The position numbers were made by a program, and so were the translations under genes. From positions 1-16,042 of the forward strand of contig JBILBU010000039.1 in the NCBI GenBank assembly GCA_044353505.1: a stretch of DNA of 16,042 nt, written 5' to 3'. Shown one piece after another: positions 6,833 through 14,147 of this stretch. The stretch is from Pollutibacter sp044353505 (GTDB lineage: Bacteria; Bacteroidota; Bacteroidia; Chitinophagales; Chitinophagaceae). Numbering within the stretch: position 1 is the stretch's first letter; the number at the start of each line of letters is the position of its first letter. Below the pieces are notes generated by a model. It was given only the letters and a program-made list of their open reading frames with translations, had not been told where the DNA came from and made no database searches.

Positions 6833-7441
6833 GTGCTATCAATTGATTTACAATATTTTCCGTGCATTAACTATATCAATACTTTATGCAAATCGGATGC
6901 TGTAGATTTTTCTGCTCATCTTCCTTTCAAGCGCTCTTCTTTTAGGAACAGAATGGTCATCGCAGGTTCAGCCGGACCAATCAATCTATCCATTCCGATA
7001 GTTGGGTCAAGGTCAACCCACCTTCCTTTTAATCAGGTTGAGATTGATAACCAGTCGGCATGGCAGCAAACCCATTTTCGTACTCTGGTTACAGCCTATG
7101 GAAACTCTCCCTTTTTCCAACACTATCGTGATGAACTGGAGCTGCTATTTTCAGTCCCTCCCGTACTTTTATTTGAATGGAATATGCGCTGTTTAACCTG
7201 GTTGCTTTCCAAAATCAGGTTATCAGATCGGCTTAATTCTACTGACAAAGACCCTTCAAATGAACTCGATGTAAAGCATTACTCAGATGTATATACCCCC
7301 AAAACCTATAACCAGCAACCACACTTTATAAAATACCCACAGGTTTTTGAAGATCGTGTTGGGTTCCTTCCCAACCTTTCCATGTTGGATATGTTATTTA
7401 ATGTAGGACCTGAGGCTGGTCAACGGGTACTTGAACACTAG
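6833..7441 (+). CDS. WbqC-like family protein
   Basis: A 202-residue protein matching the WbqC family pattern: LQYFPCINYI near the N-terminus, a basic segment KRSSFRNRMVIAG, then AWQQTHFRTLVTAYGNSPFF, and a C-terminal FLPNLSMLDMLFNVGPEA. Members occur in O-antigen and surface-polysaccharide loci and are widespread in Bacteroidota; they have been proposed to act in modified-sugar transfer, but the reaction is not established to my knowledge. The start chosen is GTG at 6833, giving VLSIDLQYFP; an in-frame TAA at 6815-6817 rules out a much longer N-terminus, and no ATG fits the family's usual beginning. No signal peptide is seen, so it is probably cytoplasmic. It is the third gene of the pyrE cluster. 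Confidence 0.85.
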   Translation: MLSIDLQYFPCINYINTLCKSDAVDFSAHLPFKRSSFRNRMVIAGSAGPINLSIPIVGSRSTHLPFNQVEIDNQSAWQQTHFRTLVTAYGNSPFFQHYRDELELLFSVPPVLLFEWNMRCLTWLLSKIRLSDRLNSTDKDPSNELDVKHYSDVYTPKTYNQQPHFIKYPQVFEDRVGFLPNLSMLDMLFNVGPEAGQRVLEH

Positions 7442-7546
7442 CATGATTCCCCTTTCAATCATACAACGAAGGTTGGTTTTTGTTTTTGTTCCAAAAATTA
7501 TTTGGGTTTAGCAATCCAAACTTCCTAATTTTAAATAAATCAAGGT

Positions 7547-7978
7547 ATGTCTATCAAACACATTGTATTTTTTGCACTCATTGCACTATCATTAACCCCA
7601 TCATGTAAAAAAAAGACTAGTGGTGGATCTACCCCTGTGGTCCCCCCTGTTCAAGAGACTCAAATAGCCTTCAGGACCGATCCAAATCCAGGTAACAATG
7701 TGTATACGTCCTTATCGTCTCCCTTTACCTTTCAGGTTGTTTTAACCTCAACTATGCCTGCGGCTGGAATAAGCATTGACATCACCACAAAAAATGTTGC
7801 AAATAATGAGGCACTTGGATCTCCAATAAATTACAAGTCCAGCGTTGCCTCAAACAATTTTTCAATCGGACCTTTGGTTTCTGGCGTAACCTATTCTGTG
7901 ACAGTTGTTGTTTCCAGTCAGAAAGTATCCAGCCCTTTAAATACCGCTACAAAATCTTTTAGTATAAAGTTGAAATAG
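7547..7978 (+). CDS. Small lipoprotein of unknown function
   Basis: A 143-residue protein with a lipoprotein signal: hydrophobic residues 5-17 and the lipobox LTPSC, with Cys20 as the lipidated residue, followed by KKK. Outer- or inner-membrane attachment on the periplasmic side is likely. A Gly/Ser/Pro-rich linker (24-36) leads into about 100 residues rich in Ser, Thr and Val with alternating hydrophobic residues (for example TYSVTVVVSSQKV), which suggests a single Ig- or fibronectin-like beta-sandwich. I do not recognise a family. It stands alone, 105 bp after the WbqC gene, and is followed by a strong hairpin terminator. Confidence 0.75.
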   Translation: MSIKHIVFFALIALSLTPSCKKKTSGGSTPVVPPVQETQIAFRTDPNPGNNVYTSLSSPFTFQVVLTSTMPAAGISIDITTKNVANNEALGSPINYKSSVASNNFSIGPLVSGVTYSVTVVVSSQKVSSPLNTATKSFSIKLK

Positions 7979-7995
7979 ATAAAAAAGTTTCTAAC

Positions 7996-8027
7996 AACAA
8001 AGCCCCTTCATCCGAAGGGGCTTTGTT
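7996..8027. terminator. Bidirectional rho-independent terminator between the lipoprotein gene and hppA
   Basis: Perfect 14-bp inverted repeat: AACAAAGCCCCTTC (7996-8009), loop ATCC, GAAGGGGCTTTGTT (8014-8027). It lies between two convergent genes, 18 nt after the lipoprotein stop and 33 nt past the hppA stop. On the + strand TTTGTTTAT follows; on the - strand a T-rich run (from the AAAAAAG at 7981-7987) follows after a few bases, so it can serve both. Confidence 0.9.
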
Positions 8028-8059
8028 TATGTTGGCAGTATATTTAATTTGAAATCTTT

Positions 8060-10426
8060 CTACTTGATTTCAATTGACAACTTATCAGCTTTAATCAAAT
8101 TGATATATTTCTCATCAGTGACAATGGTTCCGTTGATCTTTAAAATACCTTCCTGAAAATCAATTGTTTTTATACCCTCAGCAAATTGACCATCTGCTTT
8201 GAGTGCTTCAATCAACGCTGCACCAGCAGGATCAACTTGTTGAATAGACTCAGTACTAGCAACTTGTATTTCAATATTTTTCTCTGTTTGTAAAACTTCC
8301 GGTGCCCCCGTATTGTGAATTTGTGCAAGGCTAGGAGCAATCACCAGAGAAACAATAGACATCAGTTTAATCAAGATATTCATTGATGGACCAGAAGTAT
8401 CTTTGAATGGATCACCAACAGTATCCCCAGTTACAGAAGCTTTGTGTGGTTCTGATTTCTTGTAATACATTTCTCCATTGATCTCAACACCTTTTTCAAA
8501 ACTCTTCTTTGCATTATCCCATGCTCCACCTGCATTGTTTTGGAAAATTCCCATCAATACACCGCTTACAGTAGCACCAGCAAGAAATCCACCCAAGGCT
8601 TCAGGACCCAATATAAAACCAACCAATAGAGGAGATATAATGGTGATGGCACCAGGGAGCATCATTTTTTTCAACGACGCTTCTGTGGAGATGGCTACGC
8701 ATTTGTCATATTCTGGTTTGCCAGTACCTTCCATAATTCCAGGGATGGTACGGAACTGTCGACGAACTTCTTCAACCATCGCCATTGCTGCTTCTCCCAC
8801 TGCCCTAATGGCAAGCGATGAGAAAATGAATGGAATCATTCCTCCGATAAAAAGAGAAGCCAATACATCGGCTTTATAAATATCGATGTGTTGATTGTCT
8901 GGCATGGCTACTCCTACAAAGGCAGCAAAAAGCGCTAACGATGTAAGAGCTGCAGAAGCAATGGCAAAACCCTTGCCGCTCGCTGCTGTTGTGTTACCAA
9001 CGGCATCAAGGATATCCGTTTTTTCCCTTACTTCAGCAGGTAGTTCACTCATTTCAGCTATACCACCTGCGTTGTCAGCAATGGGTCCGAATGCATCTAT
9101 CGCCAACTGCATTGCAGTAGTGGCCATCATTCCTGCTGCGGCAATCGCAACACCATATAAACCAGCAAATGCATATGAACCATAAATACCTCCAGCAAGA
9201 ACTAAAATCGGTAAAAATGTACTCTCCATTCCTATCGCCAAGCCACCAATGATGTTGGTAGCATGTCCAGTTGCTGATTGGCGTATGATGCTCAGCACTG
9301 GACGTTTGCCCATTGCAGTATAGTATTCTGTGATGATACTCATGAGCGCTCCTACGACCAAACCAACGGCAATAGCACCCATAACACCATTGCGGGTGAA
9401 TTCCAACCCACGCAGTACCATTGTTTCAGGAAGAATGTTAAGCACCAAGAAATAAGATGCAATGGCGGTTAACACCATTGAACCCCAGTTTCCCATGTTC
9501 AATGCATTTTGAACTGCACTTGTACTTGCACCTACATTATCTGAAATACGCACAAATAAAGTTCCAATTATAGATAGGATGATTCCAACACCAGCGATTA
9601 CCATCGGTAACAAGATGGGTGCAATTCCTCCAAAATTATCAATCGATATGGTTTCTTGTCCAAGTACCATTGTTGCCAATACGGTAGCTACATAGCTTCC
9701 AAACAAATCAGCACCCATACCTGCAACGTCTCCGACGTTATCACCTACGTTATCTGCAATGGTAGCAGGATTACGTGGATCATCTTCTGGTATACCAGCT
9801 TCAACTTTTCCCACTAGATCAGCACCTACATCCGCAGCCTTGGTGTAAATTCCACCACCAACACGGGCAAAAAGGGCAATGCTTTCAGCACCCAATGAAA
9901 AACCTGTTAGCACCTCAATAGTGCGAAGCATGCCTTCTGCATCACCATCTGGAGCGAAATAATTTTTTAGAAGAATAAATAAGCCGCCAAGTCCCAATAC
10001 AGCCAACCCCGATACCCCTAGTCCCATTACAGCACCTCCGGTAAACGAAACATTCAAGGCTTTACTCAAACTCGTTTTTGCTGCTTGGGCAGTGCGCACA
10101 TTGGCTTTGGTGGCTACTTTCATGCCTATATATCCAGCGGTGGCACTGAAAACAGAACCAATGATAAACGCAATCGAGATGGTCCAATGACTATGGGGAT
10201 TGGTATTGGCCATAAAGCCAAGCAACAAGGCCACGATGGCAACAAAATAGCCCAGAATTTTCCATTCAGCCTTTAAAAAGGCCATAGCTCCTTCAGCAAT
10301 ATAGGTGCTGATTTCTTTCATCCTTTCGGATCCTGCATCCTGTTTGGATACCCAATTAAACTTTATAAACGTGTACAAAAGGCCAATTATGCCCATTACT
10401 GGTACGAGATAGATCAAATTTTCCAT
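8060..10426 (-). CDS. hppA: Membrane-bound K+-stimulated pyrophosphatase with a C-terminal extension
   Basis: Integral membrane pump that couples pyrophosphate hydrolysis to export of Na+ and/or H+; the fold has 16 membrane helices. Diagnostic segments: DVGADLVGKVEAGIPEDDP (199-217) with NPATIADNVGDNVGD (219-233) for Mg-PPi binding, and GDTVGDPFKDT at 667-677. The segment GNTTAASGKG (477-486) carries Ala481 and Gly484 where K+-independent H+-pumps have Lys and Thr, so this belongs to the K+-dependent subfamily. Within that group the pumped ion (Na+, H+ or both) cannot be read from what I see. At 788 residues it is longer than the usual ~670-740: after the last helix (ending APSLA, 701) an 87-residue soluble, acidic/basic mixed tail follows. 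The start ATG is at 10426. A good promoter lies upstream at 10480-10509. Confidence 0.96.
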   Translation of the reverse strand: MENLIYLVPVMGIIGLLYTFIKFNWVSKQDAGSERMKEISTYIAEGAMAFLKAEWKILGYFVAIVALLLGFMANTNPHSHWTISIAFIIGSVFSATAGYIGMKVATKANVRTAQAAKTSLSKALNVSFTGGAVMGLGVSGLAVLGLGGLFILLKNYFAPDGDAEGMLRTIEVLTGFSLGAESIALFARVGGGIYTKAADVGADLVGKVEAGIPEDDPRNPATIADNVGDNVGDVAGMGADLFGSYVATVLATMVLGQETISIDNFGGIAPILLPMVIAGVGIILSIIGTLFVRISDNVGASTSAVQNALNMGNWGSMVLTAIASYFLVLNILPETMVLRGLEFTRNGVMGAIAVGLVVGALMSIITEYYTAMGKRPVLSIIRQSATGHATNIIGGLAIGMESTFLPILVLAGGIYGSYAFAGLYGVAIAAAGMMATTAMQLAIDAFGPIADNAGGIAEMSELPAEVREKTDILDAVGNTTAASGKGFAIASAALTSLALFAAFVGVAMPDNQHIDIYKADVLASLFIGGMIPFIFSSLAIRAVGEAAMAMVEEVRRQFRTIPGIMEGTGKPEYDKCVAISTEASLKKMMLPGAITIISPLLVGFILGPEALGGFLAGATVSGVLMGIFQNNAGGAWDNAKKSFEKGVEINGEMYYKKSEPHKASVTGDTVGDPFKDTSGPSMNILIKLMSIVSLVIAPSLAQIHNTGAPEVLQTEKNIEIQVASTESIQQVDPAGAALIEALKADGQFAEGIKTIDFQEGILKINGTIVTDEKYINLIKADKLSIEIK

Positions 10427-10479
10427 AAACAGTTGTTGTTCAGTGATTATACGAAACGGTTTTCTCTAAGTTAGGGGGG

Positions 10480-10509
10480 CAAAAATAGGATAAAAAGGAC
10501 AAAAACAAA
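10480..10509 (-). promoter_or_regulatory. Bacteroidota-type promoter of hppA
   Basis: On the minus strand, TTTG (10509-10506) is followed by 18 nt and TATTTTTG (10487-10480), a full match to the TAnnTTTG -7 box of the Bacteroidota primary sigma factor. Transcription would start near 10475, giving a leader of about 50 nt before the hppA ATG. It lies in the 197-nt gap between hppA and the upstream hydrolase gene. Confidence 0.5.
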
Positions 10510-10623
10510 TGCTTTTTACAGAATGATTAGGGCAGTAGAATTGGGGAAAAGGGAGGTAATTCTATCAATGTGTTCCTCCATCTTCTCAGCTGTTCGTGAT
10601 CAAGCAAAATACCATCAATCTTT

Positions 10624-11790
10624 TTATTCTTCATTCTCATCGTCAAGTCCATATCCAGCATAGATTGAGGCAATTTTTTTTGCCTGATAAATACTTCTGT
10701 TGAATTTGTTCCCAAGCACAATAATTGTCGTGGAATCTGAGGGAAGTCGACTGAAAACTGTGTTGTTCCCATGCCACCAACCATTGTGGTAAATGATTTT
10801 CTTGCCTGAAGGCATTTCATATAGTCTCCACCCTAAGCCATAATTCTTGATTCCTGGTTTTTCATAACTATACCCTTTGTATGCTTCTTCTAGGGTAGAG
10901 GCGTTAAACAGCTGACCATTATTCAGGGCTATTTCCCATTTTAGAAGGTCACGTGGACTACTATAAATGTTTTTATCACCATAGATTGCGTCTAAGAACA
11001 TGAACGGCTCCTTTTGGTTGTTAAACTTAAATGAGGGAAGGACTGCATTCTCCTGATCCATTGTAAACACAAAGGTTTTGTTCATTCCAATCGGTTTGAA
11101 AAAAACTTGGTTGAGGAATGCTGAATAACTCATTTTACTCACTTTCTCAATAACCAGCGCCAGCACAGCATAGTTTGTGTTGCAATAGTCAAAGTATCTT
11201 CCGGGTCTACCTGACTTGAGCTTTTTTTGGTGTAGCACCATCAAAGCAAGCAGATCATCATTAGTTAACGGCCGTCGGTTATCCCAGCCAAGTCCCTCAA
11301 TAAAATGAACATAATTGGGTAATCCGCTTCTATGCGCTAACAAGTGTCTGATGGTTATTTCAGGAAAAGGAAAGGTTGGCAGATGCTTGGATACTAGATC
11401 ATCAAGATGAAGGAGGCCATCCTGATAGAGTTTCAGTACAGCCATTGCTGTAATGGTTTTTGATACAGATGCAAGATGAAAGGAGGTGGTTGAATCAATC
11501 GGGTTTCCCTTGTTTACCTCAGTCAGCCCTTGGTATTGCTCAAAAACAATCTTCCCACCTTTGGCTACCAGTATTGCTCCATTGAATCTAGACCTCAGCA
11601 GTGTTTGGTTGAAGAAATCTTCGCTTGAACGAAAAAGAGCCTTTTCTACCTTGGAATAGTTCTTTGCTACTTCAAGTATTTCATGCTTGACTGCCTTCGG
11701 AACTGCCTTTTCCTGGAGTAATCGGTCTGCCAGATAAAATAATAAGCAGAACAGTATAAATAATGATATAAATATTTTCAGTTTCTGCAT
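10624..11790 (-). CDS. Membrane-anchored serine hydrolase, class C beta-lactamase fold
   Basis: A 388-residue protein from the chosen start. It begins with MQKLKIFISLFILFCLLFYL, a signal anchor or uncleaved signal, placing the enzyme in the periplasm. The active-site triad of the beta-lactamase/penicillin-binding fold is complete: SVSK (Ser108, Lys111), YCN (Tyr202, Asn204) and HNG (335-337) in place of KTG. The HLLAHRSGLPNY segment is typical of the EstB/Pab87-like branch, which holds esterases, D-amino-acid peptidases and carboxypeptidases as well as true beta-lactamases, so antibiotic resistance should not be assumed. An upstream in-frame ATG at 11838 would add 16 residues in front of the signal and crowd the divergent serA promoter; I prefer 11790. 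It is a single gene, with serA divergent on its 5' side. Confidence 0.88.
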   Translation of the reverse strand: MQKLKIFISLFILFCLLFYLADRLLQEKAVPKAVKHEILEVAKNYSKVEKALFRSSEDFFNQTLLRSRFNGAILVAKGGKIVFEQYQGLTEVNKGNPIDSTTSFHLASVSKTITAMAVLKLYQDGLLHLDDLVSKHLPTFPFPEITIRHLLAHRSGLPNYVHFIEGLGWDNRRPLTNDDLLALMVLHQKKLKSGRPGRYFDYCNTNYAVLALVIEKVSKMSYSAFLNQVFFKPIGMNKTFVFTMDQENAVLPSFKFNNQKEPFMFLDAIYGDKNIYSSPRDLLKWEIALNNGQLFNASTLEEAYKGYSYEKPGIKNYGLGWRLYEMPSGKKIIYHNGWWHGNNTVFSRLPSDSTTIIVLGNKFNRSIYQAKKIASIYAGYGLDDENEE

Positions 11791-11853
11791 CTTGTGCTTA
11801 AATTGGAAGCAGTAGATAAAGTTGTTAATTTCGCACAAAACTAAGTAAAATAG

Positions 11854-13092
11854 ATGGCCAGTTCAAACATTACAAGCTACCCCAAGAGTAAGATCAAAAT
11901 TCTCTTTTTGGAAAACATCAGCGATGCAGCAATAAAGTTGTTTAGGGATGCAGGTTACACTGAAATTAAGAAGATTGCTGGAGCGCTATCCGAAGCTGAA
12001 CTCATTGATGCCCTCAAGGATGTTCATTTGGTTGGAATAAGATCCAAGACACAAATTACAGCCAAGGTACTGGAGCATGCCAAAAAGCTTCAAGCGATTG
12101 GATGTTTTTGTATTGGTACCAACCAAGTTAATTTGTCGGCAGCCACTAAAAAAGGAATTGTTGTTTTCAATGCACCCTACAGCAATACGCGATCTGTGGC
12201 AGAATTGGTGATTGGAGCTTCCGTTATTCTGATCAGAAAAATTCTTGATAAGAATAAGGCTGCGCATGAAGGCATTTGGAAAAAGGATGCGAAGGGCAGT
12301 TTTGAATTGCGGGGTAAAATACTTGGAATTATTGGCTACGGAAATATCGGCTCTCAGGTAAGCATCCTTGCTGAAGCCCTTGGCATGAAGGTGTTGTTCT
12401 ATGATGTTGTTACAAAACTACCACTGGGTAATGCAGAAAACAGAAAATCTCTAAAGGACGTAGTTTCAAATTCAGATATTATTACGCTTCATGTTCCTGA
12501 AACTTCTCAGACCAAGAACATGATCAACAAATCGGTAATCAAGCAATTTAAAAAGAATTCAATCCTGCTTAACTATGCAAGGGGAGAAGTGGTTGATCTG
12601 GATGCTCTTGCTAAAGCTTTGCAAGATGGTCATCTATCCGGTGCTGCCATTGATGTATATCCTTGGGAGCCCGAAAAGAATGGCGATAAATTTACTACCC
12701 CTCTTCAAAATTTGTCTAATGTCTTGCTAACGCCCCACATCGGCGGGTCAACAGAAGAAGCGCAATATAATATCGGAGAAGATGTAAGTGCAAAGATGTT
12801 GCAGTATCTGGAAATGGGCGCTACAACTGGATCTCATACCGTTCCTGAGATCAATCTTATGCCTCAAGAAGGAACACATAGAATCCTTCACATGCATAAC
12901 AATGTTCCAGGTGTACTCTCTGAGATCAACAGCACCTTGTCTGCAAATAAGATTAATATTCTTGCACAATATCTCAAGACGAACGACGAGATTGGATATG
13001 TTGTGTTGGATATCGATAAGAAGCTTTCAAACAATGCTCTTGATTTGCTTAAACAAGTTAAGGGTACTGTAAAAGTCAGACTTCTTTACTAA
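11854..13092 (+). CDS. serA: D-3-phosphoglycerate dehydrogenase
   Basis: Oxidises 3-phosphoglycerate to 3-phosphohydroxypyruvate with NAD+, the first step of serine synthesis. The 412-residue length matches E. coli SerA (410). It has the 2-hydroxyacid dehydrogenase domains with the NAD-binding GYGNIG motif and catalytic Arg243 (NYARGE), Glu272 (PWEPEK) and His295 (TPHIGG), then a C-terminal ACT domain. His348, Asn350 and Asn368 line up, with a constant offset of four, with the E. coli serine-binding residues His344, Asn346 and Asn364, so feedback inhibition by serine is likely retained. The start ATG at 11854 is clear. A weak promoter candidate lies upstream: TTG (11803-11805), 20 nt, TAATTTCG (11826-11833), one mismatch in the -7 box. 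Only 4 bp separate its stop from the next gene. Confidence 0.96.
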   Translation: MASSNITSYPKSKIKILFLENISDAAIKLFRDAGYTEIKKIAGALSEAELIDALKDVHLVGIRSKTQITAKVLEHAKKLQAIGCFCIGTNQVNLSAATKKGIVVFNAPYSNTRSVAELVIGASVILIRKILDKNKAAHEGIWKKDAKGSFELRGKILGIIGYGNIGSQVSILAEALGMKVLFYDVVTKLPLGNAENRKSLKDVVSNSDIITLHVPETSQTKNMINKSVIKQFKKNSILLNYARGEVVDLDALAKALQDGHLSGAAIDVYPWEPEKNGDKFTTPLQNLSNVLLTPHIGGSTEEAQYNIGEDVSAKMLQYLEMGATTGSHTVPEINLMPQEGTHRILHMHNNVPGVLSEINSTLSANKINILAQYLKTNDEIGYVVLDIDKKLSNNALDLLKQVKGTVKVRLLY

Positions 13093-13096
13093 ACCC

Positions 13097-14125
13097 ATGT
13101 ATAACAACCAGCTACTCAAGGCATACCTTACTGATATAGACAATTACTCAATCGAATTATTTGGTGATGGCTTAATTCACCAAACCTATGTAGTGAGTAA
13201 AGAGGGTTCTCCGGAATACATCTTGCAAGAAGTCAATGCCAATGTTTTCAAAAAACCTTATGACATTGCTTCCAACCTGAATTGTCTTTCCAGTTTCCTC
13301 CAGCAAAAAGGAATAGAAATATTCTTCCCACTTCCCCTTCAAACGATCGATGGTAATGATTATGTATGTCTTGATGATAAATACTTTAGACTAACTCCTT
13401 TTGAAAAAGGAGCTCATGCGATTAATTCTTGTTCAACTCCTGAGCAGGCCTATCAGGCAGCATTTCAATTCGGAAATTTTACTGCAGCCTTTGATGGTTT
13501 TGATACAACAGCACTAAAAGAAACCATACCTCAATTTCATGATCTTGAATTTAGGTGGCAGCAATACACGGATTCACTGGCCAATGGCAATCCTGAAAGA
13601 ATCAAATTGGCAAGGAAAGAAATTGAGATGATCAATAGTAAATTTGATATTGTATCAAGGTCTAAGCAATTCAATACTTCATCTTCTTTCATAAAGCGTG
13701 TAACTCATCACGATACTAAAATAAGCAATGTGTTGTTTGATCAACAGGGGAAAGGGCTCTGTGTAATCGACCTTGATACCGTTATGCCTGGTTTGTTTAT
13801 CAGTGATGTTGGAGACATGTGCAGGACATATCTATCGCCTGGGAATGAAGAAGAAACGGATCTTTCTAAAGTATATGTGCGAACTGACTTTTATAAGGCC
13901 ATAGTTTCGGGTTATCTGGAAAAGATGGCAGACCGAATGACTGAAGATGAAAAGACATCCATAAACTTTTCAGGAGAATTCATCATCTACATGCAAGCGT
14001 TAAGGTTTCTAACTGATTTTCTTAATAACGATGCCTATTATGGAATTCGATATGAGATGAACAATTACGATAGAACCATCAATCAACTTCACTTGCTCGA
14101 GCTTTACCAGCAACAAACCAAGTAA
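13097..14125 (+). CDS. APH/NahK-like small-molecule phosphotransferase
   Basis: A 342-residue cytoplasmic kinase of the aminoglycoside-phosphotransferase/choline-kinase fold. The catalytic loop THHDTKISN gives His204, catalytic Asp206 and Asn211; the metal-binding segment VIDLDTVMPG gives Asp225 and Asp227; and DVGDMCR follows. TKISNVLFD and IDLDTVMPG closely fit the N-acetylhexosamine 1-kinase (NahK) branch rather than antibiotic kinases. The likely reaction is ATP-dependent phosphorylation of a sugar or similar small alcohol, for example N-acetylglucosamine, but the substrate cannot be fixed from sequence. The ATG lies 4 bp after the serA stop, implying translation from the same mRNA. A homoserine- or other amino-alcohol kinase role, which would fit serA better, is an alternative. 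It ends in a weak terminator and faces the convergent cytochrome gene 11 bp away. Confidence 0.85.
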   Translation: MYNNQLLKAYLTDIDNYSIELFGDGLIHQTYVVSKEGSPEYILQEVNANVFKKPYDIASNLNCLSSFLQQKGIEIFFPLPLQTIDGNDYVCLDDKYFRLTPFEKGAHAINSCSTPEQAYQAAFQFGNFTAAFDGFDTTALKETIPQFHDLEFRWQQYTDSLANGNPERIKLARKEIEMINSKFDIVSRSKQFNTSSSFIKRVTHHDTKISNVLFDQQGKGLCVIDLDTVMPGLFISDVGDMCRTYLSPGNEEETDLSKVYVRTDFYKAIVSGYLEKMADRMTEDEKTSINFSGEFIIYMQALRFLTDFLNNDAYYGIRYEMNNYDRTINQLHLLELYQQQTK

Positions 14126-14147
14126 GGGTTACTTTATTATTTTTTTA
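14120..14147 (+). terminator. Weak AU-rich terminator after the serA-kinase unit
   Basis: AAGTAA (14120-14125, which includes the stop codon), loop GGG, TTACTT (14129-14134), then TATTATTTTTTT. The stem is only 6 bp and poor in G/C, but the T tract is good. It overlaps the 3' end of the convergent gene. Confidence 0.4.

Noticed and set aside
7501..7533. Promoter for the lipoprotein gene: TTTG, 21 nt, TAATTTTA
   Set aside because: The -7 box lacks the final G and the spacing is long; not distinguishable from chance in this AT-rich gap.
8478..9185. Open frames of 133 and 96 codons on the + strand opposite hppA
   Set aside because: They lie fully antisense to an unmistakable gene, show no recognisable protein features and follow from its codon use.
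10427..10623. Riboswitch, tRNA or small RNA in the longest gap
   Set aside because: Apart from the hppA promoter I see no tRNA arms, conserved riboswitch elements or strong hairpin here or in the other gaps.
10527..10820. 97-codon frame on the minus strand at the end of the serine hydrolase gene
   Set aside because: It overlaps the hydrolase C-terminal coding region out of frame, including the HNG active-site segment, and has no family signature.
11791..11838. Longer N-terminus for the serine hydrolase starting at 11838
   Set aside because: It would place 16 mostly polar residues before a clear signal anchor and leave only 15 bp to the divergent serA start.
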